A stretch of DNA of 64,000 bases from Edaphochlamys debaryana (taxonomy: Eukaryota; Chlorophyta; Chlorophyceae; Chlamydomonadales): contig JAEHOE010000006.1 of assembly GCA_016858145.1 (NCBI GenBank), positions 62,001 to 126,000 on the forward strand, written 5' to 3'. The notes under the pieces were generated by a model that was given only the letters and a program-made list of their open reading frames with translations, was not told where the DNA came from and did no database searches. Below, piece by piece: positions 9,990-20,356 of this stretch (the first letter of the stretch is position 1; every line of letters begins with the position of its first letter). Made by a program: the position numbers and the translations under genes.

Positions 9990-12900
9990 TTACGACCTGC
10001 CCCGCCCACCGCGGCCACCACCCCGGCCTCCGCCCCGGCCTCCACCCCGGCCACCTCCCCGGCCACCTCCTCTCCCGCCAAAGCGGCCACCACCACCCCT
10101 TCCGCCACCTCGGCCGCCGCCGCCTCCCCGGCCAAAGCCGCCTCGCCCGCCGCGGCCCCGGCCCGGCCCGCCTCTTCCGCCACGCCCGCCGCGGTCGCCA
10201 CGACCGCCTGAGGACCGGCCTCCGCCTGCGCCCGGCCCCGACTTGCTGTCACTGCGCCAGCCCTCCTTGGCCGCCCGCTGGAAGGCGTTGTTGCCGCTCG
10301 ACAGCAGCGCTCCGCGGCGGCCGCCCTCCTCGCCCTCCTCATCGCCCCGGCTGCGCACCTTCTTGGCGCGGCCCTTGTCGTACTCCCGGTCCCATGAGTC
10401 GTAGTCGCGGCCGCCAGACGGCGTTCGCCGCTTGTTCCCAACGAGGGAGCGGTTGATGGCGGCCGCTGCGCGCCGGAGCTCCTCGCCGCCCTCGTCGCCG
10501 CCCCAGGCAGCGTCCTCGCCACCGCCGTGGCCGCGGCCGCTCGTCGAAGGGCCCGTCCCCCGGCCGCCCTCGCCCCCCGTCAGCCACGCCAGCGCATCGT
10601 CGCCTCGCAACACCTCCTGAGGCTCGCCGCCCGCAGCTTTGGCCTTAGGCGGGACTTGCCGTGCAGGCCGCTGCTGCTGCTGCTGCGCCGCCGCTGGTGC
10701 TTTGGCAGCCTCACCAGCGCTAGATGGGCCGGGCTCGGCAGCCCCCTCAGCAGCCCCTGGCCCCTTGCGCGTGCGCTGCGGCCTCCGGGGCGCCTCCTCC
10801 ACCTGCTGCTCGGATTGCTGGACCCCGCTGGGCCCCGGTCCCTCCTCAGCCGGCTCCTGCTTCCGCTGGCGCCGGCCACTGGGCCCCGGCTCTGCCGCAT
10901 CCGCAGGTTCCTCTTCTAGCCGCGCGGACTTGGGCTCAGGTGCCCCCTCAATGGGGCCCTCGGCCCCGGCCTTCGCAGCCCGGCGCTCCGCCCGCCGCCG
11001 CTTCTTTGCCTGCCCCGGCTCCTCCTCCTGCGCGCTGGTCCCGGCCTGGTCGTCCCCGTCGGCCTCAGCCTCGCGCCTGGCCTCCCGCCGAGGCGGCGGC
11101 TCCATCATGACGCCCAGCGCTGCCATCAGGCCCCTGGCCTCGGCCCGGCGCAGAGTCGCGCGGCCCTTCTTGGCGGGGCTCCTGGGCTGGTCGCCCTCGC
11201 CGCCCGCCTCCAGCTCCTCCACGCGCTTGCGCTCGCGGGCGCTGGCCTCCGCCGCCGCCTTGGCCGCGTGCTGCAGGTTGCCCGCCAGCGCGTGCCACGT
11301 GCTGTTGAGGCGGCGCAGGGCGACCGCGGTATGGCGGTGCGAGGCCAGAAGGTTGCGGAGCGGGGGCAGCCGTACGACCCTGCGTAGGGGAGGGCGTAGG
11401 GCAGAGAAGCACGAAGGGGGTTAGCAGGCGCAGCGGTGGATGCTGCAGCGACGCTTGCGGTGCACGAGGTCGCAAGGCAGCATACATCCCAGGGGTCGGA
11501 TAACGGGGTTTCTGAGGCCCCTAAAAGCACTTCAGTCACGGTTATTCAGTGCCCAGTGCGTTTCGTCACTCCCCAAAGACATGCGCCGTAGCTTCGTGTA
11601 CAGCTGGTGCAAAGCGTGCATCGTAGCGAGCCGCAAGGGTCAGATAACGGGGTTTCTGAGGCCCCTAGAGCATATCAATCACTGGTGTTCAGTGCCCAGT
11701 GCGTTTCATCATCCCCTCGCGGGAGACCGCCGTGCTGCTGCCGTGCCATGCCCATAGTCACCCTTCCCCTCCCATCTCTTTTGGAGCCCCACTCACTCGT
11801 CGCTGCCGGCTGCGCCACCGCTGGTGCTTGGCCCAGCCTCTGCGTCCGCCGGTGCGGGGCCGGACGCCGCCACGGGCCGCTCCGGCTCCTCCGGCTGCGG
11901 CTGCGGGGGCGCCTTCTTGAGCGCCTTAGCCTGCGGCTTGGGCTCAACCGCTACGCCGTTCGCCTGCCCGTTCGCCAGCTTCTGCTTGGGCTCCTTCTGC
12001 GGCTGCGCCTGGGGCTCCTCTGGGAGGCAGCCCTCCCTCAGGTTGGACAGCATCAGCGACAGCACGGACTTAGTGGCCGGGGAGCCGTTGGCAGCAGCAG
12101 CCGGCTCAGCGCCGTTGGCGCTGGCCTCCAGCTTGGTGCGTTTGGCCGGCCGCGGGACATCGGTGCCACCGTTGGTGACGGCCCCGTTGGCGGCAGCCCC
12201 GTTAGCGACGGCTGCGCCGTTGGCGCTCGCGAGCGCCTTGGTCGCGGCCGCCGGCTGCCCCTGCTGCTGCTGCGCGTGGCGCGGCTCCCGGCGCACGTAG
12301 AAGAGGATGTAGGCGCGCTGCTGCAGCACCGTGGACTCGCCCACGGGGCTGACGCGGTGGTCGTCGCACACGTGCCACAGCCCGTTGGCGGCCTTGACGT
12401 AGCAGATGTAGTGCCCGCTGCTGACGCTGTGCCCGTGGTGCACCAGCACGCCGTACAGGTCGTACACCTGGAGGGCGCGAGGTGGGCGAGACAAAGTTGG
12501 GATCAACGGAGTGGCGAGCAAGGAAGTCGCAACAAGACCTTCAAAGCCTGCCAGACGCTCCAAGGGTGCACGCAGCCCCCACGAGCCCCCAGGCACCTGC
12601 TTGGGCCCCTTCATGTTGCTCATGAAGGGCCGCAGGTCCAGCACGGTGCTGAAGGCCACCATCTTGTTGATCTTGGCGCCGAAGCCGCCGTACTCGAAGC
12701 GCTTTAGGTGCACCGTGAGCACGTTGGGCGCGTCCTCGATGCTGATGCGCTTCACGGCGCGGACCTGAAGGCAGAACGCGGCAGAGGGGCCAGCAATGGT
12801 GGGTGGCGGGCTAGCGCTCGCATGCAACCCGTGCAAGTTCTCCTTGACGCGGCCGGCCGCGCTCGCCCCTCCCCTCCTCCCCCGGCCGCCCCTCACCAGC

Positions 12901-14599
12901 TTGTTGTTCTTGGGGCAGCGGTACTTGTTGGCTCCGTCCAGCACCTCGGGCGCCGTGAAGGCCTGCAGCGCGCGCTCCACAGAGGGCGCCCGGTTCACCT
13001 CCAGCGACAGGTCCAGGAAGGGCTCGAACGTGCGGCTCACGTAATCCACGCCGTCGCACACGATCTGCGGGGGGGGGCACGAGGGAAGAGGGCAGGGCCT
13101 TCGCGCAAGCTGGCTGCGTAGGAAGGTAGCGACGTCAGAGCCAGACAGCCAGGGGCTCCAGGCCCCACCGCAATGGGTTGCGCCCACCTCCCCCGCGGCG
13201 CCCCACCTGGCTGCGCAGGCGGCCCCCGAAGATGCGGTACACGAAGGTGGTGCTGGCCAGCTCGGGCGGCGGCTTGGGCTTGTAGCGCTTCAGGCAGGCC
13301 TCGTGCATGGCGTCCAGCAGGCAGCGGAGGAACTCGTGCGAGTCCTCCTGGCGGCCCAGCCGGAACCTGGGGGGCAGGCCGAAGCAGGGCGGCGGAGGTT
13401 CAGGGCCAGCAGCTGTCTGGTGTGGACATTAACCCCGTCACCCATCGCGCCCTCCGTCATTAGAGCCGGCCGACCCACATGGGGCCGCACGGTATCCCAC
13501 ATTACGCTTCCCCTTTCCCCCCAAGTACCCGCTCCCTGGCCTCGCACCGCCGCACCTCTTATTGATGAGCCTCAGCGCCTGCGCGTGGTTCTTGGGCGCC
13601 AACACGGGCATGGAGAAGGAGCGCTTCACCAGCGCCTGAGTCATGCCCACCGGGTCGTAGCCGCCGCCGCCCCCGGCCGTCTCCGCCACCAGGCGCTCGC
13701 CGCGGGGGCTTAGGAAGAGCTCTGCCAGCGGGGGCGTGTGGGCCAGCGCCTGCAGATGCGTGCCGATCAGGGCACAGGGGGTGAGTATGGAAGACGCACG
13801 ACCCAACCTTGCATGGCATGTCACGGCTGTGGCACATGCTGCCCACACACCCCTGTGTCGACCCAAGTGTACACGTCTCACCTGCAGCACGCTGTTCATG
13901 AAGCAGGTGTTGCCCAGGTTGTGCAGGCCAGCGCCCTGGGACGTAGGGGATGCACGAGGCCGGGCAAGGGGTCAACGTTGCCGGGAACCGACAGACCTCT
14001 CCTACACCGATATCTTTAGGTGCAGCCGTGCTAGCAGCCAGTCGTCCCCAAGGTTGGCCTGCTTGGATAATCAATCAACAAGTACTCAGCATGCACATGT
14101 GCCGGAAAAACAGTGTTGCCCGCTGGCCCAGCTCACCCGGTTGCGCATGGATGTCCAGTTAAGGATGACATCTGCCTCTTTGAAAAGCTCTCGCTGCTGC
14201 TTGGGTGGAGCAGCCGTTGCCCCTGCAGGCCGTCCCGGCCCCCCCTTGCCAGCAGGTGCCGCCAGCATCTGCGCACAGCAACCAGAGCGTGATCAGCACA
14301 TGAAGAGGGTTACGGCGCCTTGGCACTGCAAGGTAACAAGCAGGGCTGACGCCGCCGACCGCCGCCGCGACAGGGGTTGCCTGGACGCCTGGCAGCACGG
14401 TTGCTGCCCGGCACGCTGCCAGCACCCATAGTGAACCCCAAGGACAGCATACCTCAGGCGCCTCGTTCAGGGGAATCAAGTCAACTCCAGCCGGGGCTGA
14501 ATGAGCATCAGCTCTCGTCGCCGGCACGAAAGTTATCCTCCGAAACCCCGCTTGGCCCGTAGCCTGCCGAGGCTGAAGCAACAACGACTCCAGGACCAT
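9990..14599 (-). CDS. Ubiquitin carboxyl-terminal hydrolase, USP36/USP42 type, with RGG tail
   Basis: The model is complement(9990..11379, 11797..12467, 12597..12764, 12897..13064, 13207..13366, 13556..13749, 13882..13935, 14137..14268, 14453..14599), 1027 residues, all phases matching. The Cys box GLHNLGNTCFMNSVLQ puts the nucleophile at about Cys104. FRLGRQEDSHEFLRCLLDAM and the His box HSVSSGHYICYV (about His360) with Asp376/377 complete a C19 peptidase fold ending near residue 400. The finger region keeps only one Cys of each zinc-binding pair (VCDGVDYV and YRCPKNNK). The C-terminal half is Ala/Glu/Pro-rich with basic patches and ends in a long GRGGRGG array (RGG/GAR box). A nucleolar or ribosome-biogenesis role, as for USP36, is inferred from family and tail. 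It removes ubiquitin from protein substrates. Confidence 0.9.
11495..11717. repeat. Two ~80-bp repeats, 144 bp apart, inside an intron
   Basis: The segment starting GGATAACGGGGTTTCTGAGG (from about 11498) recurs from about 11642. Both copies end with TTCAGTGCCCAGTGCGTTTC. They lie in the hydrolase intron 11380-11796, diverged mainly in the middle. No coding content is seen. Confidence 0.85.
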
Positions 14600-14842
14600 A
14601 CCCGCGCCGTCGGTGGCGTAAAACGAGGCTCAAGCGACTCCTACGCCGGCAGCCATGCCCCGCATGCAGCTGCGTTTGCAAGTTTTAGTGTACAGAATGC
14701 TTCAGCACGCGTCGGCACGGCGCCCTTTGCTTCGCTCGCGGAATTGGACGAGCGATTGCACCCATTGCATTTGTGCATGTGCGCGGGGAGAGGCCACTGC
14801 ATATTATACTGGTAGAGGAGGCCTGAGCAGTCATACCGCGAT
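14600..14842. promoter_or_regulatory. Bidirectional promoter region
   Basis: Only 243 bp separate the start codons of the divergent ubiquitin hydrolase gene (minus) and ADAT1 (plus). Both 5' UTRs and core promoters must lie here. There is no clear TATA box, except an AT-rich TATTATACT near 14802-14810. Confidence 0.6.
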
Positions 14843-17636
14843 ATGTCGGGGCGACTGGGCCCCGCCGTCGGCGATGCGGTGCTGAATGCCTTTGCGGCTT
14901 TGCCCAAGACGGGTAAACCCCAGCCCAACGAGCACACTGTCCTGGCGGGTGAGATAGAAGGATGAGGGGAGGGAGGGGTAAAGTCGTGGGCACGAGGACC
15001 CCTCCAGCCTCCGCGTCATCACGCCCCTTCCCAATGCCGCCCTGCAGGCTTTGCACTGGCCCGCCTGGAACCTGGCGCTGCCGATCCCTCAGCCCCCAGC
15101 CCTCTGCTGGTGGTGTCGCTGGGCACGGGCACCAAGTGTCTGGGCGCCTCCAAGCGCACGGCGCAGGGGGGCGTGCTGCACGACTCCCACGCCGAGGCAG
15201 TGGCGCGGAGGGCGCTGCTGGCGTGGGCCTATGGGGAGGCGGAGCTGGCGCTGGCGGCACAGGCTGGGCGGGGGGACAGTGGATGTGACGGCAGCTCAGG
15301 GCCTGCAAAGGGCGCCTCCTGCCCACAGCCGGAGGCGGCGGCCAAGGCCACGACGGCTGGCAGCACGAAGGCCCCGGCTTCCGTGTTCGAGGTCGTGGAG
15401 GCGGGGCCGACGGCTGGTGGTGACGAGACTCGCAGCACGGAGGGCGCAGGCGCTGGTCTTGCCTCCCCACCCCGGCTGCGCCTGCGCCTGCGCCCCGGCC
15501 TGGTGCTGCTCATGTACGTGTCCCAGCCCCCCTGCGGCGACTGCTCCATCCTGCACACGGCCGGGGAGGACCGGGGCCAGGGGCAGGGGCAGCAGGGCGA
15601 GGCGCTGCAGGCCGCACCACATGGAAGCACCCGTGCGTGCTGCGCGAGCGGGGGCCCCGGGCCCCAGGCCTGCGCCTCTGCCCCTTGCGAGCCGGGAGGT
15701 GCGCCCCATGTCGCTGGGCACAGCGATGCAGCAGCTTCCGCTGGTGGGGTGGCAGCAGCTTCCGTGGCCCCGGCTGCCGGGGGCAGCGTCAAGTTCCGCA
15801 CGGGCGCCAAGGCCATCCGCCTCATGGCCGCAGACGGGCAGGCGGGGGCAGGCGCAAGCACCGGCTCCCCTGACGCCCTCTCTGGCCCTGCTGCTGCTGC
15901 TGGGGCTGGCGGCGCCGGTGTGCTGGTGCCGGTGCTGCCCCAGGCGGGGGACGTGGACGTGGCGGCGCAGGAGGGGGGAGAGGCCCTGGGCGCAGTGCGG
16001 CGCAAGCCCGGGCGTGGCGACGCCACTCCGTCGCTCAGCTGCAGCGACAAGCTGTCGCGCTGGTGCTGCCTGGGGCTGCAGGTGGGGTGGCGGATGGGGT
16101 GGGGTGGTACATGCCAAGGGCGTAAGACGCCCGTGCGCTTCATGCTCCTTCGACCTCAGTCTGCACGACGAAATGCGTGCTCCCTTGCGCACCTGTAGGG
16201 CTCTCTGCTGTCGGGGATCCTGGAGGCCCCCCTGACGCTGCACTCCCTGGCGGTGGGCGCACCTCCTGGCCTCGAGGAGGCGGCAGGTAGGGGCTGGAGC
16301 GGGACTGCTGATGCCGCCCCTGGTGCCGGGCACCCTGAGCTGCAGCTCGTTGCACCCGCGCAGGCCGGGAAGCAGCCCTCGCGGCGGTGGAGGCAGCGGC
16401 GCGGCGGTGCCTGGAGGAGCGGCTGCAGGCGGACCCGGCGGCAGCTGCCCTGGCGGCTCGCCACCTGCCCTTCGGCCTGCGCCCGCCGGCCGTGGTGGCG
16501 CTGCCGCAGCCGCACGAGCGCTTCGCGCTTCGCCCGGGGGGGCCTCGGAAGGTGCCGTCAGGTGCGAGGGGCCATGGTCGCGAACCAGATCAGAACCCCT
16601 CCCGCGCCTGGGCCGCACCGGTAGTGCAGCTGGCTGTGCTGACCGAGGCTTATGCGGGTGTCTGCCTAGCGTTACTAGAGGACCGTCTATGCGGGGTAAC
16701 TCCTTCCTGCTCACCCTTGGTCGCGCGAGCCGCGCCCTACTTCGGTACGCCCCCTTCTGTCCTTACCCATCCCCCACCCGCGCAGGCGTGTCTATCAACT
16801 GGTCCGCACCGCCAGGCGCCGCCATGGCCCGACTGACGCCTGCACCGCCCGCCCCTTGCGCGACCGCCGCCAGCACCGACGGTGCTAGGCCGCCCCCGCC
16901 GGTCCGCGCCCCTGCTCCGCTGGCGCCCAACGGGGCCCACGAGGTGACGCTGTCCGCCGAGGGCCGCCGCGCGGGAGCAGCCAAGCGCAGCGCCGTGTGG
17001 GGCGCTGTGGCGGAGAAGACGCGGTCACGGCTGTGCCGGGTGGCGCTGGGGAGGCGGATGGCTGCGCTGCTGGTAGGGTACGGGAACTGTAACGGGAGGA
17101 GCAACAAGAGCTGCGTCCTCACGTGGAGTTAGACGCAGCACTTTGTGGGCTCCACCTGTCTGGGGTGGCATCCTTGCCCTTTGCGTAAACCCAGCGCACC
17201 TCCGTTCCCAAGGTTCCTACCCTTCCTTACTGCTCCGCAGGACTCGCTGGCCTCCAGCGGTGGGGCAGGCGGCCCTGCCCCCGAGCCACGTCCCGGCCCT
17301 GGCACCACCGCTGGGGCTGCAGCTGCCACCGACCTGAGCTACGCCCAGCTCAAGCGAGCGCTGGCGCCCCGCTACGCAGCCGCCTGGGAGGAGCTGCGGC
17401 AGCCGCCGGGGCTCTTTTCGCGCTGGCTGCCCAAGCCCGCGGGCGAGCAGGGGTTCCATGTGGGAGGCGGTGGGCCAGAGGCGGGGCCTGCAGCGGGACC
17501 GGGCCCGGCGACGAAGCAGAGGCAGGAGGAAGTGAGGGCGCAGGGCGGCGAGGGTGGCGACGCCAGTGCTGGGGCCAATGGTGCGGTGGCGGACGGCCTG
17601 TGCGCGGACGAAGGGGCACCGGCTGCAGTGCAGTGA
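14843..17636 (+). CDS. ADAT1: tRNA-specific adenosine deaminase 1 (ADAT1/Tad1)
   Basis: The model is join(14843..14948, 15048..16081, 16199..16286, 16364..16561, 16786..17072, 17241..17636), 702 residues, all phases matching. ADAT1 converts A37 to inosine 3' of the anticodon in eukaryotic tRNA-Ala. The ADAR/ADAT1-type deaminase motifs occur in order: [19 protein letters not shown] (zinc ligand His83, catalytic Glu85), PPCGDCSI (Cys198), [30 protein letters not shown] (Cys367), [12 protein letters not shown], and the C-terminal VSINW. Ala/Gly-rich insertions sit between the first and second zinc motifs and between the second and third. These make the protein longer than the usual ~400-500 residues. 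No double-stranded RNA-binding domain is seen, which favours ADAT1 over ADAR. A TGTAA signal follows the stop. Confidence 0.92.
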
Positions 17637-18062
17637 TTGGGTCAGGATTGGGTGGATGTAACGAGCTTAATGGGAGGGGGTCATCTTGTTTGCTCGTGAC
17701 CGGTGTAGCAGTGCAGCATGGAGTCATGGAGCTCATTTGATGCTTGCAAGTTGAGGACGGCGGCACCAGGTTCTGTAAGACTTCGAGTGAGTTCCATCAG
17801 CACCCAAACGTGCGGTGATGGCACCTCCGCACAGCCCACTAGCTCGCGCCCTCGTACCATGCCGCTCACCCTTGAGCTCTCCATAGCCACAACTCGACAC
17901 ACCCTTCCCAAAAGGCTCACGATGCGGCCAGTTGCGCCTGCGAAAGCCGAGGGTCATCTCGCAACCTCACGGACTCCTGACTCCGGGATGGCCCCTGCAC
18001 CCAGGCCCCCCGCGGCCCTTGTATGCCCTCGCTCCTTCCCACGATACATGCTCGCCCGCCCC
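17637..18062. other. Convergent intergenic region
   Basis: 426 bp between the convergent 3' ends of ADAT1 and the cyclin gene. It holds both 3' UTRs. No gene is seen. Confidence 0.5.
17657..17661 (+). terminator. TGTAA polyadenylation signal for ADAT1
   Basis: TGTAA is the usual polyadenylation signal of Chlamydomonas-type nuclear genes. This one lies 20 nt after the ADAT1 stop, closer than usual, so it is only a candidate. Confidence 0.4.
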
Positions 18063-19618
18063 TCAAGCCGCCTGCGCTCCCCCCGTCTCCGCCGCCCGGT
18101 GTATCCCCACCAGCGCCTGCAGCACCGCCCCCACCAGGGCCTCCATCTCAGCCTCCTCTGCGCCCACCCCCAGCAGCTGCCACCAGCCCCGCAGCCCCGC
18201 CTCCGTCGCCCGCGGCGGCACCCACACCGGCTGCCCGCTCAGCCGCGCCGCCGCCTCCAGCACCGCCGCCACAGCGCGCTGCTGCTGCGCCGCCCCCAGC
18301 GTGCCCAGCCGCGTGCCCAGCCACAGGTCGTTCAGCAGAGCCAGCGCCAGCCGCGTCTGGCCTGAGGGGAGACGTGGCACGAGGAGGGCGGGGCGTGTGG
18401 GGTACCAGCTGTGAGGGGACAACAGCAGCTTGGTTGCAGCTTCGGTTCTAAGAATGACAAGCTTATGCGGGTGAGGCCGTGTTCTACACGGACGTTACTC
18501 CAGATCTCGCAAGCTAAGCCGTCAGTCCTGCCGGGCTACCAGTATATCGTTCGCTCGCATCATATACTAACTCACCACCCTTGAATTCCGCGCGTTGCTC
18601 TCAACTTCAATTCCTCCCTTTCTCGTACATCCCCGCCCCACGCACCTGGCGGCAGGCGCAGGCAGCGCGCGGCGTTGAGCAGGAAGGCGAAGGGCTGCGC
18701 CACGCACACCTCGAACCCCAGCGCCCGCAGCAGCAGCGCCTCCGCCGCCAGCAGTGACTGCTTGGCGCCGTAGTAGTCGGGGCCCACCAGCACCGGCAGA
18801 GACCGCACCCGAGCAGACAGCCACGCGCCGGCAGCGGCGGCGGCCGCGCTGTTGGCGGGCGGCGGAGGGCGCAGCAGCAGGACGGCCGCCGCCACGGCCG
18901 CGTCCTGTGCCGCCGCTTCCGAGCTGGAGGTGAGCGCAGCCCCGCCGTTGCCACTGTGTGCCCCCGCAGCTGCGGACGTGGGAGGCGAGCGGCTGTGGCC
19001 GCCGGCGGCTGCTTGCTGCGCTGGCTCTGCACCCACGAGCTCCTCCCCCTGCGCCGAACCCACCGCCGCGGTCTCCGTCCCCGGCTCATTCACCGGCCCC
19101 TCCCCCTCCCCCAGCCCCTGCGCCGCCCCCAGCCCCTCCCGGTCCATGTGTGCCACCATGCGCACCACGTTGACCAGGTGCGTGTTGGACACGGTGGCCT
19201 GGCGCGGGTGTGGGGGTGGGGGTTGGGGTAGGGTCCACTGGAAGCATCGGGGGCTGGGAGGCCCCCACCCCAGCGAGTGCACCACGTTCAGCACTGGGTA
19301 CTCACCTCCTCCACCTTGGATGCGAGGAAAATACACGCAGACAGAACAGCTTCCTGCAAGGAAGAGACCCAGGAGAGGCACTAGGGGTGGGGCGCACGAG
19401 GCCGAACCTAGGGTCTGCTCCCAGCGTGACCCACGCACATCGTAGGGATCCACAGCGGCATCCGCATTGCGCCATCGGTGCAAGTATGCGATCGTCGTGG
19501 CGACGGCCCGAGGGGGCATCCGCAGCAGGCTCGCGCAGGCCCTCAGCAAACAGCATGCACGGAAGTAAGGAACCACTTCTACATCACCGTTATCTAGACT
19601 AGCGTCCGAGGCGTTCAT
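18063..19618 (-). CDS. Cyclin, CCNQ (FAM58)-like
   Basis: The model is complement(18063..18361, 18646..19198, 19306..19353, 19439..19618), 359 residues, phases matching. Residues ~18-60 (FRACCLLRACASLLRMPPRA, then AVDPYD), the short exon EAVLSACIFLASKVEE and ATVSNTHLVNVVRMVAHM form the first cyclin box. A long Ala/Gly/Ser-rich insertion follows, then YYGAKQSLLAAEALLLRALG and FLLNAARCLRL. The second box ends with LLNDLWLGTRLG and GLRGWWQLLGVGAEE. The WWQ near the C terminus and the LLxDxxxG segment resemble cyclin-Q, the activating partner of CDK10; cyclin L/K/T families are the alternative. Only the cyclin-fold assignment is firm. The start was chosen as the first ATG after an upstream stop and gives a normal N terminus before box 1. 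Confidence 0.8.
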
Positions 19619-20356
19619 TGCTGTGGGTTTTATGCACTTGAGCAGCGATGAGGGACGCGGTCGCAGTCTCACCGCATGTGTGGAACTGAGCTTGAAGCCG
19701 TCTGCAATCGTGGTAAGTAATGAACAATCAGGTCGACGACGCTCGCCACACCTGCGACCCCCGCAGGCCCCCGCCGTCTTCCCGCCCATCCCGCCTAACC
19801 CCGCCGCGGTAGCACCCGCGTTTCCCGTGACCGAAGCATTCGGCACTCTGGAGGAGAGCTCGCGCTGTGCAGCAGGCTGCCACAGCGGTGATAGTACGCC
19901 GTAGTAACACTTCTTGAGGCCGAGACCGCTGCCTGCGGCCAGCCTGCCGTCCGCCGGGAGGCAGGGGGAACCTCCCAGACGTCTCCCAGTGTCCCTCCTT
20001 GATGCACACAACATTGTGTCTTGCAATCTCCTACGAAAGGATGTTGAGGTGGAGGAAGGGGCGTTTCGTGGCAACCGAGGCAACTGCCCAGGATGGGGAT
20101 ACGGGGCCGACAGCTCACGCCTCACGGCCCCTGTTCCTTCCAATGCTGTGTAGACGCTCCTGTGTGACACGAAACGCCTCCTTGCAACTCCCGCAATGAA
20201 TACGGCATGAATTCTGAGCTTGTTACACAAACGTAGTGCGCCGCTTGGCCCTATCCTAGTCCGGCGCGCATCCTGTTGCCCCAAGCTTCCGACATGTCGC
20301 TATAAACTTACTTGCACGTTCAGCAGACCCCGGCCCGTTGGCCGTGTTGGAGTGCG
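19619..20356. other. Divergent intergenic region, two promoters
   Basis: 738 bp between the divergent starts of the cyclin gene and the next plus-strand gene. No coding content is supported; long open frames here are continuations of shadow frames. Confidence 0.5.

Noticed and set aside
18572..20284. 570-codon unspliced minus-strand frame over the cyclin gene
   Set aside because: Runs through three introns by chance. The exon EAVLSACIFLASKVEE, needed for the cyclin box, is in another frame, so the spliced model is preferred.
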